Shown piece after piece: positions 19,195-28,246 of a DNA stretch of 64,000 nt. Position 1 is the first letter of the stretch. Each line of letters starts with the position of its first letter. A program made the translations under genes and the position numbers. This DNA comes from Schaedlerella arabinosiphila. GTDB lineage: Bacteria; Bacillota; Clostridia; Lachnospirales; Lachnospiraceae. The notes under the pieces were generated by a model that was not told the DNA's origin, did no database searches, and saw only the letters and a list, made by a program, of their open reading frames with translations. Where the stretch lies: assembly GCF_003885045.1 (NCBI RefSeq), contig NZ_RHJS01000002.1:2170001-2234000 (forward strand). Direction: 5' to 3'.

Positions 19195-19232
19195 AATCAT
19201 AGTCTCCTTCCTTGAATGACCAACTTATGACA

Positions 19233-20486
19233 TCATGGCATCTGTTTCACAAGTGCGATCCAAAAATTATTTTCGCTGTTACTATAAGGTATCTGTAAAA
19301 TTTCTTCTTTTCCACGGTAATCCACTTCCACGCAGTTTCCTCCTGAACCCATTTTCGGAATTTTAGAATATCCACCAAATCCAAGCCAGAACTGTTTTCC
19401 CTCTACTCCATATTTCTCCAGAAGCCGGTCCATGGCCACCCTATGAATCAAAACACGTGAATCATCCCATGATAATGCATGGGCATATTCCTCACTGTCC
19501 AGAATGACGATGGGGTCTTTGTTATTCTCTTTCACTACGATATAATTCTCTTCCACATAACGCGGATAAGAGCTATGTATGACCAGAAAGAACACCCCGG
19601 CAAGCATCATGATGCCAGCGACGCCCCATGCCACTACTGCCGGCTTTGGATACGGCCGAAAGGCGGAAACCTTTAAAATCCGCTGCCGCAGCTCTCCATA
19701 ATCTCCTTCTCCCGCAAAAGCCACGGCTGCCCCTCCTCCCTCTGCGCCAGATTTTCCGTTTCCTAAAATCTGAATACTTTTTAAAAGTAACATACCATAA
19801 TCATACGCACTCTGCCCGCTTTTCTGAATGGTGATACGATCACAGATCTCCTCAAAATCCTGCTGAAAATATTTCCTGCATATACCAAAAAATACATTCG
19901 GCCACAACAGGATCTGCAGCAGATCCCATAACAGATAGTACCACAAATGCCCCAGCCGGATGTGGTTATTTTCATGCATCAAGATGACTTCCAGTTCTTC
20001 TTTTTCCAGCTCCTTTTGCATTACCTCCGGCACCACAATATCCGGGCAAAACAAACCTGCCGTAAACGGAGTTGCCGCCAGCTTATTGATCCTCACTTCC
20101 TGCCCGCAAATTTGAACACGCTCCATTTGTTTCACAAATTTGACAAGCCTTTTCCTGCCTGAAAACAAAAAAACCGCGCAAACTATCATCCCAAACAGAT
20201 ATCCATATCTAACCCACCAGCAATTCATACATGGTATATTCCAACAATCCAGCAGACGTCGAAAAAGGTCTTCCTCATAAATGATTTTAAGCTTACCCAG
20301 AAATGGGGTAAGCAATAATAATCCCCATGACATCCCTTTTAAAAATATATTTTTTTTGAATAAAATCTCTCTTAGAAGAAAAATCAGCGGAAACAGAAAA
20401 AAAGAAATCAGGGCACATTGACCGAGCAACACGCCAAAATATGCAGTCGTGAAATCCAATGTCTTTAACATCAGGCTGTCTGTCAT
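19233..20486 (-). CDS. BlaR1/MecR1-type M56 metallopeptidase sensor
   Basis: Membrane sensor-protease that, on signal, triggers cleavage or release of a BlaI-type repressor. 417 residues: about four membrane segments in the first 310 residues and the zinc motif HENNH (171-175) in LMHENNHIRLGHLWYYLLWD, the M56 signature. After the last membrane segment (near 290-310) there is an extracellular domain of only about 105 residues with no penicillin-binding SxxK/SxN domain, so it is not a beta-lactam sensor of the BlaR1 type; the ligand is unknown. Starts inside the blaI stop (4-base overlap). Confidence 0.88.
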   Translation of the reverse strand: MTDSLMLKTLDFTTAYFGVLLGQCALISFFLFPLIFLLREILFKKNIFLKGMSWGLLLLTPFLGKLKIIYEEDLFRRLLDCWNIPCMNCWWVRYGYLFGMIVCAVFLFSGRKRLVKFVKQMERVQICGQEVRINKLAATPFTAGLFCPDIVVPEVMQKELEKEELEVILMHENNHIRLGHLWYYLLWDLLQILLWPNVFFGICRKYFQQDFEEICDRITIQKSGQSAYDYGMLLLKSIQILGNGKSGAEGGGAAVAFAGEGDYGELRQRILKVSAFRPYPKPAVVAWGVAGIMMLAGVFFLVIHSSYPRYVEENYIVVKENNKDPIVILDSEEYAHALSWDDSRVLIHRVAMDRLLEKYGVEGKQFWLGFGGYSKIPKMGSGGNCVEVDYRGKEEILQIPYSNSENNFWIALVKQMP

Positions 20487-20908
20487 TTGCCTTGGCCTTC
20501 CTTCTCCCTGCCTGTTTCTGAAAACCTGCAGGCTTCTAAAATACTCTTCAGTTCCTCTGCCTGTTCTTCTGTCAATGTGACATTTTTCAACAATGCTGCG
20601 GCAGCATTCGCATGACTTCCTGAAAAATAACTGTCTGCAAATCTGTTACTCTTCTCTTTCAGGCATTCATCTCTGGATTTTAACGGGGTGTAAATATAAA
20701 CCCTTGCATCATTTTCATCTACCACATAATCCAAAAGCCGTTTCTGGCATAATCGGTTCATCAAGACCCGTACCATTCTAGGCGTCATATCTGTATTACC
20801 TGCAAGTCTGCGTATAATCTCTGAAGACGTCAGGGGAACGCCGCTATCCCAAAATGCTTCCATGATCTGCCATTCGCTCTCGCTGGGCGTTGTTTCTCTC
20901 TTTGACAT
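20483..20908 (-). CDS. BlaI/MecI family transcriptional repressor
   Basis: Winged-helix dimeric repressor, 141 residues. The N-terminal DNA-binding part is typical (ESEWQIMEAFWDSGVPLTSSEIIRRLAG, then MTPRMVRVLMNRLCQKRLLDYV) and the C-terminal part is the dimerisation helix region with TEEQAEELKSILEACR. Cleaved or released by the co-encoded M56 protease. Candidate tandem operators lie over its own promoter at 21009-21043, so autorepression is likely. Confidence 0.92.
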   Translation of the reverse strand: MSKRETTPSESEWQIMEAFWDSGVPLTSSEIIRRLAGNTDMTPRMVRVLMNRLCQKRLLDYVVDENDARVYIYTPLKSRDECLKEKSNRFADSYFSGSHANAAAALLKNVTLTEEQAEELKSILEACRFSETGREKEGQGK

Positions 20909-20990
20909 ATAATTTCACCTCCCTAGGAACGAATTTGACACAATTGCCGATAAACCGTCAACTGCCTCTTTTATTGTACCGCTGTATATC

Positions 20991-21043
20991 CCGATATTAT
21001 ATATATCGGTTAACACATGTTGTTAGTTAACACTTGTTATTAA
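20991..21043 (-). promoter_or_regulatory. blaI operon promoter with tandem operator-like repeats
   Basis: Two 17-bp direct repeats, GTTAACACATGTTGTTA (21009-21025) and GTTAACACTTGTTATTA (21026-21042), abut each other. Each contains an AACA-NN-TGTT dyad of the kind BlaI-family repressors bind. They cover the -35 region of a promoter whose -10 is TATAAT on the minus strand (20996-21001), itself inside a 7-bp-arm palindrome (CCGATAT at 20991-20997 with ATATCGG at 21003-21009). Confidence 0.6.
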
Positions 21044-21113
21044 TTTTCCAAAAGAATTTCTCCTTAAACCGGCTTCTATTATAAATACATTTTTTCCAAA
21101 GGAAATAGCTTCC

Positions 21114-22415
21114 TTATTCCCAGTTTCTTTGGTACGTTCCTTTTCCTGTTGAAATGTTCAGCAGCACATTCAAAAAAAACCGCTGTCCCACTTTTTCTGT
21201 CAGCATCGCACCATCATATTTTTCCGCCACCGATTTGATATTGGAAAGCCCGATTCCCGCTGGAGGCAGCGGTTCATCTAAACAGGTGTTTTCAAATGCC
21301 AGCATATAGAAATCGCCCTGCCGCTCTCCGCTAATACGAATTGACTTTACTCCCTCGGTCAACCGGCACGCATTGATTGCATTATCCAAAGCGTTTGCAA
21401 AAATCACGCACAGATCAAAATCTTCTATCCCACAGGGCCTTGGCAGTAACAGAGAAATCTCTGCTGTAATTTCCTTTGCCAGTCCCAATTTTTCACTCAA
21501 CAAAATATCCACTACCGGATTGCCGGTTTGGTATGGAAAAGACAGGGAAGTTGAAACCGTTTTCATCTTGTTCAGGTATGCTTTGCTTTCATCCAGTTCT
21601 CCATGATTTAACAGCCCATTAAGTACAGACAAGTGATTTGCAATATCATGGCGAAATGCCTTCGTTTGTTCGTAACGCATTTGTGCCTCGGCAATATAGT
21701 TTTTTTGCGCTTGGGTTGCCTGCTCCAAAGATCGTAACGCCGCCTGCGTTTGAAAGCTGTGACAGATGTGTTGGTAGGCATACAGTGTGCAAAGCAACGC
21801 GGCCAGCCCCAGGATTTGCATGACGAATAACGCACTGTGTTTTCCGATCTCCCCTAACGAAATGTAGGAGGGTAAGACGGTATATGAAGTTTGCAGAATA
21901 TACAGTTCAGCAGCAAAGAAAAACAATCCGGGAAATAGCAGCAAACCGACATACGGCATTTGAGGATCTTCTGTCAGAGATAGAAATTTCAATACCGCAC
22001 CGCAGCAACAGGCGCAGACTGCAAAGACGGACAGCGTTGCTAAAAGAAGTAACGGATACAGCAGTTTTTTCCCGACCATACGGGAGAATAGTATTGCCTC
22101 TACCGAGTTGACGATACCGAAAGAAAGCTGAGAAATATAAACTGCCAAAATTGCAGCGGCCCAGGATACAAATCGCCGGTTTTGCAAAGCCAGACGGCTC
22201 ACGCTGTATAGTAGAAGCAGCTCCGCACCGACGGGCAGCACATCGTGAAAGTCGAATGTAGTGAAAAACCATTGTATGGTACAGAGCAGAAAAAAGTAGA
22301 TCACGAAGTGCCATATTTTCTGTTTCTTCCCGGTCAGACGGCTGACAAACGCAATGTGCACTGCACTTAGCCCAAGCAGGCAAAGACCGTCAAGGCATAG
22401 GCTGAAATAGTCCAT
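21114..22415 (-). CDS. GHKL-domain sensor histidine kinase
   Basis: Membrane kinase of the AgrC-like HPK10 group, 433 residues. Six or so hydrophobic segments fill residues 1-205. The phosphoacceptor box is FRHDIANHLSVLNGLL, the N box is NALDNAINACR, and the G box is GIGLSNIKSVAEKYDG. It begins one base after the stop of the LytTR regulator (22417-23130), with which it forms a two-component system. No AgrB/AgrD-like peptide genes are nearby, so the signal is unknown. Confidence 0.9.
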   Translation of the reverse strand: MDYFSLCLDGLCLLGLSAVHIAFVSRLTGKKQKIWHFVIYFFLLCTIQWFFTTFDFHDVLPVGAELLLLYSVSRLALQNRRFVSWAAAILAVYISQLSFGIVNSVEAILFSRMVGKKLLYPLLLLATLSVFAVCACCCGAVLKFLSLTEDPQMPYVGLLLFPGLFFFAAELYILQTSYTVLPSYISLGEIGKHSALFVMQILGLAALLCTLYAYQHICHSFQTQAALRSLEQATQAQKNYIAEAQMRYEQTKAFRHDIANHLSVLNGLLNHGELDESKAYLNKMKTVSTSLSFPYQTGNPVVDILLSEKLGLAKEITAEISLLLPRPCGIEDFDLCVIFANALDNAINACRLTEGVKSIRISGERQGDFYMLAFENTCLDEPLPPAGIGLSNIKSVAEKYDGAMLTEKVGQRFFLNVLLNISTGKGTYQRNWE

Positions 22416-22416
22416 A

Positions 22417-23130
22417 TCAAAAATCCCTCTCTTTCATATAACGCAAAAGAGCCTGCGTTAAATCTCGCTCACGCAATCTGGAAACAGGGATTTTATCGCC
22501 CTGTGACAGCATGACCTGTCCGGCATTGCATCCGCGGACATACTCAAGATTGACGAGATAACTTCTGTGACACCTGAAAAACCGCCTGTCAAGGCGCTGT
22601 TCCATATCTTCCAGCTTGTCATAGTAGTCAACGATTTTTCCGTCATTTTTGTGGATATAAATTTTTCGGCCTTGTACCTCGCAGTATAAAATCTGTTCCA
22701 ACAAAATGACCTCGCAGGAAGTTCCTCGCTGTATAACAATGCTTTTGGCCTCTTTCGACTGTAAAGATATGATTACCCTGTCCATGGTCCTCTTGAAATG
22801 ACCGCTATCCAATGGTTTGATTAAATAATCGAACGCCTCCACTTCAAAGGCATCAAAAACGTACTCTTTCAAAACGGTCACAAAAATCAATATACTATGA
22901 TTTTTCCTTTGGCGGAGCATTTTAGCGGTTTCCATCCCGTTTAGATATTCCATTTGAATATCGAGGAAAATCACATCAAAATCACAGCCGTTTTCCAAAA
23001 GAGACCGACCGTTTGAAAAGCTGTTGACACAGTACGAAGTGAGCCCCTTTTCTTGCATATATTGTGAAAGTTGATTTGTAATCTCCTGTGCCATAACCGG
23101 CTCATCATCACAAATTGCGAATTTTATCAT
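22417..23130 (-). CDS. LytTR-family response regulator
   Basis: Response regulator of the AgrA/VirR type, 237 residues. The receiver domain begins MIKFAICDDEPVMAQEI (acidic pair DD), has the phospho-acceptor Asp in DVIFLDIQMEYLNGMETAK, and the conserved Lys in AFDYLIKPL. The LytTR DNA-binding domain covers about 140-237 (YCEVQGRKIYIHKNDGKI, FFRCHRSYLVNLEYVRGC). An ATG two codons earlier (23136) is an equally possible start; neither has a strong binding site. Promoter at 23217-23245. Confidence 0.9.
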   Translation of the reverse strand: MIKFAICDDEPVMAQEITNQLSQYMQEKGLTSYCVNSFSNGRSLLENGCDFDVIFLDIQMEYLNGMETAKMLRQRKNHSILIFVTVLKEYVFDAFEVEAFDYLIKPLDSGHFKRTMDRVIISLQSKEAKSIVIQRGTSCEVILLEQILYCEVQGRKIYIHKNDGKIVDYYDKLEDMEQRLDRRFFRCHRSYLVNLEYVRGCNAGQVMLSQGDKIPVSRLRERDLTQALLRYMKERDF

Positions 23131-23216
23131 TTTCATCACCACGTTTCTTAACAGAATAACAGATATGGGATAAAAGAACAATCCCATTGTATCGAAATGG
23201 TCCTGATTTGTAATAA

Positions 23217-23245
23217 AATGTATCGGTAGAATCTTCGTCTCTCAA
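23217..23245 (-). promoter_or_regulatory. Promoter of the LytTR/GHKL pair
   Basis: Minus-strand TTGAGA (23240-23245) and TACATT (23217-23222) are 17 bases apart, about 80 bases before the response regulator start. Confidence 0.45.
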
Positions 23246-23398
23246 AGTCACACAATACAGGCGGCGGCTTTGACCGTATTTCAAAACCGCCGCTGTCATA
23301 TACTCTTCTTAACTTTACTTAAACAAAGGTTCCACGCAGCCAAACCGGCAAAGCGCATGGAAAAGTGAAAAAAGATGCCTGGGGCAGACATTCCGTAT

Positions 23399-25090
23399 CT
23401 ACACGATGGCCTCCACCAGCACCTTATCTCCCACAGCAACTTCTTTGACGCCGATTTCTTTTCTTTTATTAAACTGAAATGTCACCATATACCCTGTTTT
23501 CAAATGGTAATGCTCCAGATAATCTGACAATTGCCGTTCCCCCTCCGCATGTCTTGCAGGTCCATACCAGACCTTGGTTTCGATGATAAAACGCTCTCCA
23601 TGATAGTCCACAATCAAATCCGTTCGTTCTCTGTTTCTTGTCTCGGCTTCCACATAGCAGTTCCCCTGCCCGTTAATTACAGGCTTTAAAAACAGCATAA
23701 AATACCGCCGTCCGTCATCTTCATAAAATTTCTCTCCCAGATCCCCGTAGAGGTCATCAAAGTGTATCACAAACCGCTCTATGACCCTCTTCATATTCAA
23801 CCGTCCGTTTTCTATAAAGAGGTTTTTGTCTTTCCATGCGGCATCGCAGATCCCCTCCCGCTGCATTTCCGGGGATACAAGGAAAAAATTATACAGCAAT
23901 GTTTCGAATATCCGGTTCGCGATTTGTACCAGATTGTCCCTTATTTTTACAAAGCCAAACATCAGAGCAGCTTCAATCGACCGTACTCCGATTACATAGG
24001 AGATTTCTTTTCCCTGGAAGAGAAGGCTTCGGAGCATCGAATCCAACTCTGGATAGTCCTCTAACTTATGGAGCAGCGAATCAAACAACGTGTTTGGTTC
24101 AGATAATAAAATACGGACCGCCTTCAAAAATCCATCTTCCGTCCACGCGCTCTGCCTGTCTGGAAATAATTCATCACCGGCAACCCTTTCATCCATAAGT
24201 TTACAAAGCCTGGATACCAGATACGGATACCCTGATGTATAATCATGAAGCAGCCCCGCGATCTGACAGATGTCCATATTGGTATGATGGTCCTTCTCGT
24301 ATTCGTTCAGCATTCCGATAATATCTTTTACCGAAAAACTCATATCTATCAGGAAATCTGCCGCAATATCGTATGGTACAAGTACCATACGATCCCGCGT
24401 ACAGTCGCCAAGTAAAAGCTTGCTTTTACTTGGCTCGTTGCCTTCGCGAGTATTCCACGGACTATTGACCTTCTGTTCCTCATCAGAACGGATTTTTCTC
24501 TTTATGCTTTTCACATCATAAATCCCGGCAAGGATCACAGAGTGGAAAGCCGCAACACTCTTCCTGTTGATATAATATCCACGAAGCTGTGCAAGAAAAT
24601 CCAGGAAAACCTGGTTGTTCGAAGCACTGTCCACCTCATCGACAAGCAGGATGACCGGTTTGGGGGCCTCTCTGCAGATATCGCTTAAAAATTCAAATAG
24701 CTCCAGAAGTTCCAGTTCTGTTTTATGTTTTTTAAGCTCTTCCTTTAAGGGCATAGTCTGTCTGGGATTAATCCTTGCATCTCTTTCCAACGCCCGAATA
24801 AAATGTCTGGCAAAAGCAACGGAAAAAACATTTTCGTCTTTAAATTTTGCCGCACCCAGCATTTGAAAATCCAGACTCACCACGATATAATCCTTTTTTA
24901 AAAATGCCCCCAATGCCTGGAGTGTCGTTGTCTTTCCATATTGTCTGGCCCGGTTGATGGTAAAATACTGACCAGCGTCTACCATTTCTTTTATCTTTTG
25001 AAGGCGTTCTGTAATATCGACCATGTAATGCAGATCAGGCTGGCAGTCTGCGTTAACGTTGAACATTTTGTCAATTTCCATCTTAATCAC
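23399..25090 (-). CDS. AAA-ATPase-like protein with PD-(D/E)XK nuclease-fold C-terminus
   Basis: 563 residues, two-part protein of the AAA-ATPase-like/DUF1703 group that is very common in gut anaerobes; role unknown, often linked to mobile or defence loci. The P-loop is RQYGKTTT (49-56), Walker B is PVILLVDEVDSAS. The C-terminal PD-(D/E)XK fold shows ERTDLIVDYHGERFIIETKVW, with the D...ExK pattern intact. The GTG start at 25090 has GAGGA five bases upstream. Residues 214-241 interrupt the normally continuous stretch SPWN-IAADF and are encoded by a palindromic DNA insert (24368-24451). The frame stays open, so the protein may be made with the extra loop. Confidence 0.85.
   Translation of the reverse strand: MIKMEIDKMFNVNADCQPDLHYMVDITERLQKIKEMVDAGQYFTINRARQYGKTTTLQALGAFLKKDYIVVSLDFQMLGAAKFKDENVFSVAFARHFIRALERDARINPRQTMPLKEELKKHKTELELLELFEFLSDICREAPKPVILLVDEVDSASNNQVFLDFLAQLRGYYINRKSVAAFHSVILAGIYDVKSIKRKIRSDEEQKVNSPWNTREGNEPSKSKLLLGDCTRDRMVLVPYDIAADFLIDMSFSVKDIIGMLNEYEKDHHTNMDICQIAGLLHDYTSGYPYLVSRLCKLMDERVAGDELFPDRQSAWTEDGFLKAVRILLSEPNTLFDSLLHKLEDYPELDSMLRSLLFQGKEISYVIGVRSIEAALMFGFVKIRDNLVQIANRIFETLLYNFFLVSPEMQREGICDAAWKDKNLFIENGRLNMKRVIERFVIHFDDLYGDLGEKFYEDDGRRYFMLFLKPVINGQGNCYVEAETRNRERTDLIVDYHGERFIIETKVWYGPARHAEGERQLSDYLEHYHLKTGYMVTFQFNKRKEIGVKEVAVGDKVLVEAIV
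24368..24451 (-). repeat. 84-bp palindromic element inserted in frame in the AAA-ATPase gene
   Basis: Two perfect inverted repeats: ATCGTATGGTAC (24368-24379) with its complement at 24382-24393, loop AA; and GCCAAGTAAAAGC (24407-24419) with its complement at 24422-24434, loop TT. A short CTCG/CGAG stem (24434-24437 with 24447-24450) follows. The insert is exactly 28 codons, free of stops, and flanked by AT dinucleotides. It encodes TREGNEPSKSKLLLGDCTRD plus RMVLVPYD between the family motifs SPWN and IAADF. Confidence 0.75.
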
Positions 25091-25223
25091 CTGTTCCTCT
25101 CAAAAATACGATCGTATATCCCCGGTCTGTTTTCAGGCGGCCTGCATGGCGCCTCCAAAGAACCAGTAAAACCGGCTCTCTTTTTTCCTAGTATACAGGC
25201 TTTCACAGAAAAATACAACAAAC

Positions 25224-26549
25224 TCATTGCAGTTCCTTTCCTTCTGCGCCCTGCTCAGACGTGCGCCGCAGCGGCATACAGGCCGCAAGTACAAACCGAT
25301 CCCCCTGCGCCTTTGCCTCCAGCGACCCGCCGTATCTGGCCGCGATTTCCCGCATACCGGGGATTCCGAATCCGTGCCTGCCGCTGTCCGGCTTTGTGGT
25401 TTTCAGCCGGCCGTCAATCTCCCCGCCAAACCCGTTTACCACCTTGAGCATGAACATCCCCTTATCGCACCGGCACCGCAGGGAGATCTTTTGATCCTCT
25501 GCCGAAACGGCGGCGCGTATGGCATTGTCCAGGGCATTTCCGATCAGGGAGCACAAATCGATGTCCGCAATGGAAATCCTCTCTTCCAGCAAAATCCGAA
25601 AATCGTAGTCCAGCCCTTTTTGCAGGATCAGATCCACTTTGGAACAGAGGAGCGCATTGACCGCCTCATTTTCACAGAAGCGCGCCTTCTGCCCCGGCTG
25701 CACTTCCCCCAGCAGGCCGTCCAGATACGCGGCAGCCTCCCCCGGCTTGCCCCCTGCAAGCAATCCCCGGAGGGTAAACAGATGATTCTTCATATCATGA
25801 CGGACATGCCGGATTCGGGTTTCCTCCTGCCTAAGGCTCTCGTAATAGTCTTCCCGCAGTTCCAAAAGATGCACAGCCCTCTCCATCTGCTCATAATCCG
25901 CAAGTGCGGAAACCGCAGCCAGGATGGTGAAGGACGTCAGAAACACAGAAGGCAGAATGACCAGCCCCATCGCCCAGATCTGGACATACGCGGGATCACC
26001 GAAGCGTTCGCTCATACCCAGGGTGACCAGCGCGGCCAAAGTCCCCAGCGGCATCAGCGAAAACCAGAAAAGAATCTTCCAGAGCCGCTTCGGCAGATAC
26101 ACCCATTTCTCCGGCAGTTTCCTTTTCAGATAAAAAAAGATCAGGATATAAGAGACGCACCTGCATCCGTCAAAAACCATTCTGGAGCTGCTCGTGTATG
26201 GCCCGACACCTTCCAGGTAGGTGCCGAAAAAGGCGCTGAGGGACATTTCCAGACAGAAGAACGTAAACACCGTACAGAGACGCCCATATCTGTTTCCCTG
26301 CGTACAGAGCATAACCGTCCCGATAAAGGGAGGGGCGGTCAGGAGCAGATTTTCATCTCCCAGCCAGATGGGCATGAAGCTGCTGATGCCAAACGCGGCG
26401 AACAGGACCAGTTTGCAGATCCAGTTCTGCCGCGGCTGTATATAACAGACAAATAACCGGTAAATGCAGAATCCGCCGAGCAGGATACAGACCATACTGT
26501 AAAGCCACTCCAACATCCCCCGGGGTTCTATGATATAAACAGATTCCAT
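25224..26549 (-). CDS. GHKL-domain sensor histidine kinase
   Basis: Membrane kinase, 441 residues, with about six hydrophobic segments in residues 1-215. The kinase core has RHVRHDMKNHLFTLRGLL (phospho-His), NALDNAIRAAV (N box) and GFGIPGMREIAARYGGSL (G box). GGAGG lies seven bases before the ATG. It is two bases after its response regulator and about 950 bases from the divergent ABC transporter it probably helps control. Only about 30 percent-like resemblance by eye to the kinase at 21114, so the two are separate systems and not a fresh duplication. Confidence 0.9.
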   Translation of the reverse strand: MESVYIIEPRGMLEWLYSMVCILLGGFCIYRLFVCYIQPRQNWICKLVLFAAFGISSFMPIWLGDENLLLTAPPFIGTVMLCTQGNRYGRLCTVFTFFCLEMSLSAFFGTYLEGVGPYTSSSRMVFDGCRCVSYILIFFYLKRKLPEKWVYLPKRLWKILFWFSLMPLGTLAALVTLGMSERFGDPAYVQIWAMGLVILPSVFLTSFTILAAVSALADYEQMERAVHLLELREDYYESLRQEETRIRHVRHDMKNHLFTLRGLLAGGKPGEAAAYLDGLLGEVQPGQKARFCENEAVNALLCSKVDLILQKGLDYDFRILLEERISIADIDLCSLIGNALDNAIRAAVSAEDQKISLRCRCDKGMFMLKVVNGFGGEIDGRLKTTKPDSGRHGFGIPGMREIAARYGGSLEAKAQGDRFVLAACMPLRRTSEQGAEGKELQ

Positions 26550-26551
26550 GT

Positions 26552-27262
26552 TCAGTCCTCCAACGCCGCATACGTGAGTGCCATCATGGCCGATTCCCTG
26601 CAGGAGCGGCTCACAGGCAGCACGGCATCTCCGATATGGACCTCCGCTGCTGAAACCTCCTCCACTGCCGGGGCATACACAAGATATCTCTGATGAATCC
26701 GAACAAACTGTCTTCCAAGCCGGGACGCCACATGATCCAGTTTGTCGTAAAATACATATTCCCTCTCCGCTGTCACGCAGGTAACCATTCTCCGTTCCGA
26801 ATAAAAATAGAGAATCTTTTTATAAGGAATCCGGTAGGTCACCTCCCCGTATTTGCAAAAAAACGTACTGTTTTCATTCTGGTACAGCTTCGCCAGAATA
26901 CGGTCCGCAATGGGTTCCAACTGAGGTTTTTTCACCGGCTTCATGAGATAGGCCAGCGCCCCCACGGAGTACCCGTCAAAAACCCGGTCCGAGTAGCTGG
27001 TGACAAAGACCAGCTCCAGCCGGTCGTCCGCTTTCCGTATCCTCTGGGCCGTTTCCATCCCGTCCATACCTGTCATTTTGATGTCCAGAAACAGGACGTC
27101 CAATTCCCCTCTGTGGGCCGAAAGCCAGCGCAGCGCCCGTTCCCCGGAAGAAAATTCCACAGTCGTACTCATAAGCCCCCTGCCCTCAAAAATCTGCTCC
27201 AGCGCGGCACGAAGCATCAGCCTGGCATCATAGATATCGTCACATATTCCGATCCGGATCAC
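26552..27262 (-). CDS. LytTR-family response regulator
   Basis: 236 residues. Receiver domain with IRIGICDDIYDARLMLR, phospho-acceptor Asp in DVLFLDIKMTGMDGMETAQ and Lys in ALAYLMKPVKKPQ; LytTR domain from about 140 (YFYSERRMVTCVTAEREYVF, FVRIHQRYLVYAPAVEEV). I chose the GTG at 27262 because AAGGAGG lies eight bases away, while the ATG at 27268 is only two bases from it. It is divergent from the ABC transporter genes at 27500, across a 237-bp gap, and likely binds there. Confidence 0.9.
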   Translation of the reverse strand: MIRIGICDDIYDARLMLRAALEQIFEGRGLMSTTVEFSSGERALRWLSAHRGELDVLFLDIKMTGMDGMETAQRIRKADDRLELVFVTSYSDRVFDGYSVGALAYLMKPVKKPQLEPIADRILAKLYQNENSTFFCKYGEVTYRIPYKKILYFYSERRMVTCVTAEREYVFYDKLDHVASRLGRQFVRIHQRYLVYAPAVEEVSAAEVHIGDAVLPVSRSCRESAMMALTYAALED

Positions 27263-27499
27263 GATCATCCCCTCCTTTGTCTGCCTGTCGCACAAAACAT
27301 CCATTTCCCGTTTCAGGCAATTCTATCTTACCATAAATCCGAATTTGTATAAAACCAAACTTTACATGAAACCTGCCGTTTTTGATGAAATTGCCACTCC
27401 CCCTGCAGACATTGACCTGTCCTGTGCCATAAATGACATGCCCTTTTGAAATGAAACCGCCTTTGTGCTACGCTTCCCTGCAGAAAGGAAGTGATATTT

Positions 27500-28240
27500 A
27501 TGCTGCAGGTTTTAAAACTGCAAAAAAGTTATGGTGCAGGCAATACCATCTATCCCGTCCTCAAAGGGGTCTCTTTCACGGTTATGGACGGGGAATTTGC
27601 GGCGGTCATGGGAAGCTCCGGCTCCGGAAAGACCACCCTTTTGAACTGCATCTCCCGGTATATACCGATTGATTCCGGAAAGGTGAAGCTGGGGGATACA
27701 GACTTAAGCCTTTTGGACGAAACACAGATCGCAAGAGTCCGCAGCCGGGAACTGGGCTTTGTATTCCAGGATTTTCTCCTTCTGGACGGGCTGACGGTGA
27801 GGCAGAACATCCTCCTCCCGGCCATCATCGGCAATACCATATCCGATGCCGCCGAGGAACAGGCGGACCATCTGTGCACCATTTTCGGAATCGAAAAAAT
27901 CTGTGAAAAATACCCTGCGGAAATCTCAGGCGGCGAGAAACAGCGCACCGCGGTTGCCAGGGCCCTGATCAACCACCCTCAGCTCATTCTTGCGGATGAG
28001 CCCACCGGGAATCTGGATTCCAAGTCCGCCAGAGCCGTAATCGACACGTTTCTCCAGGCCAGGGATTCCCTGTCCGCCACCATTTTCATGGTCACACACG
28101 ATTCGTTTGCGGCCAGCTTCTGCGACAAGGTCATCATATTACAGGATGGACTGGTCTGGAAGGAATTATTACGGGACGGAAGAGAACGGCGCGCGTTCCA
28201 GGACGAACTGCTGAATGCGATAAGGGAGATGGGAAGGTGA
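27500..28240 (+). CDS. ABC transporter ATP-binding protein (MacB/BceA type)
   Basis: ATPase of a peptide-antibiotic-type ABC transporter, 246 residues. Walker A GSSGSGKTTLLNCI, Q-loop FVFQDFLLLDGLT, signature SGGEKQRTAVARAL, Walker B LILADEPTGNLDS and the H-loop VTHDS are all present. AAAGGAAG lies eight bases before the ATG at 27500. Followed after six bases by its permease. Divergent from a GHKL/LytTR pair instead of the intramembrane-kinase pair usual for Bce systems. Confidence 0.92.
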   Translation: MLQVLKLQKSYGAGNTIYPVLKGVSFTVMDGEFAAVMGSSGSGKTTLLNCISRYIPIDSGKVKLGDTDLSLLDETQIARVRSRELGFVFQDFLLLDGLTVRQNILLPAIIGNTISDAAEEQADHLCTIFGIEKICEKYPAEISGGEKQRTAVARALINHPQLILADEPTGNLDSKSARAVIDTFLQARDSLSATIFMVTHDSFAASFCDKVIILQDGLVWKELLRDGRERRAFQDELLNAIREMGR

Positions 28241-28246
28241 TACGAA

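Noticed and set aside
23131..23398. AgrD-like signal peptide gene next to the GHKL/LytTR pair
   Set aside because: The short frames here lack a binding site, an amphipathic leader and a Cys-containing core with acidic tail, and no AgrB is present.
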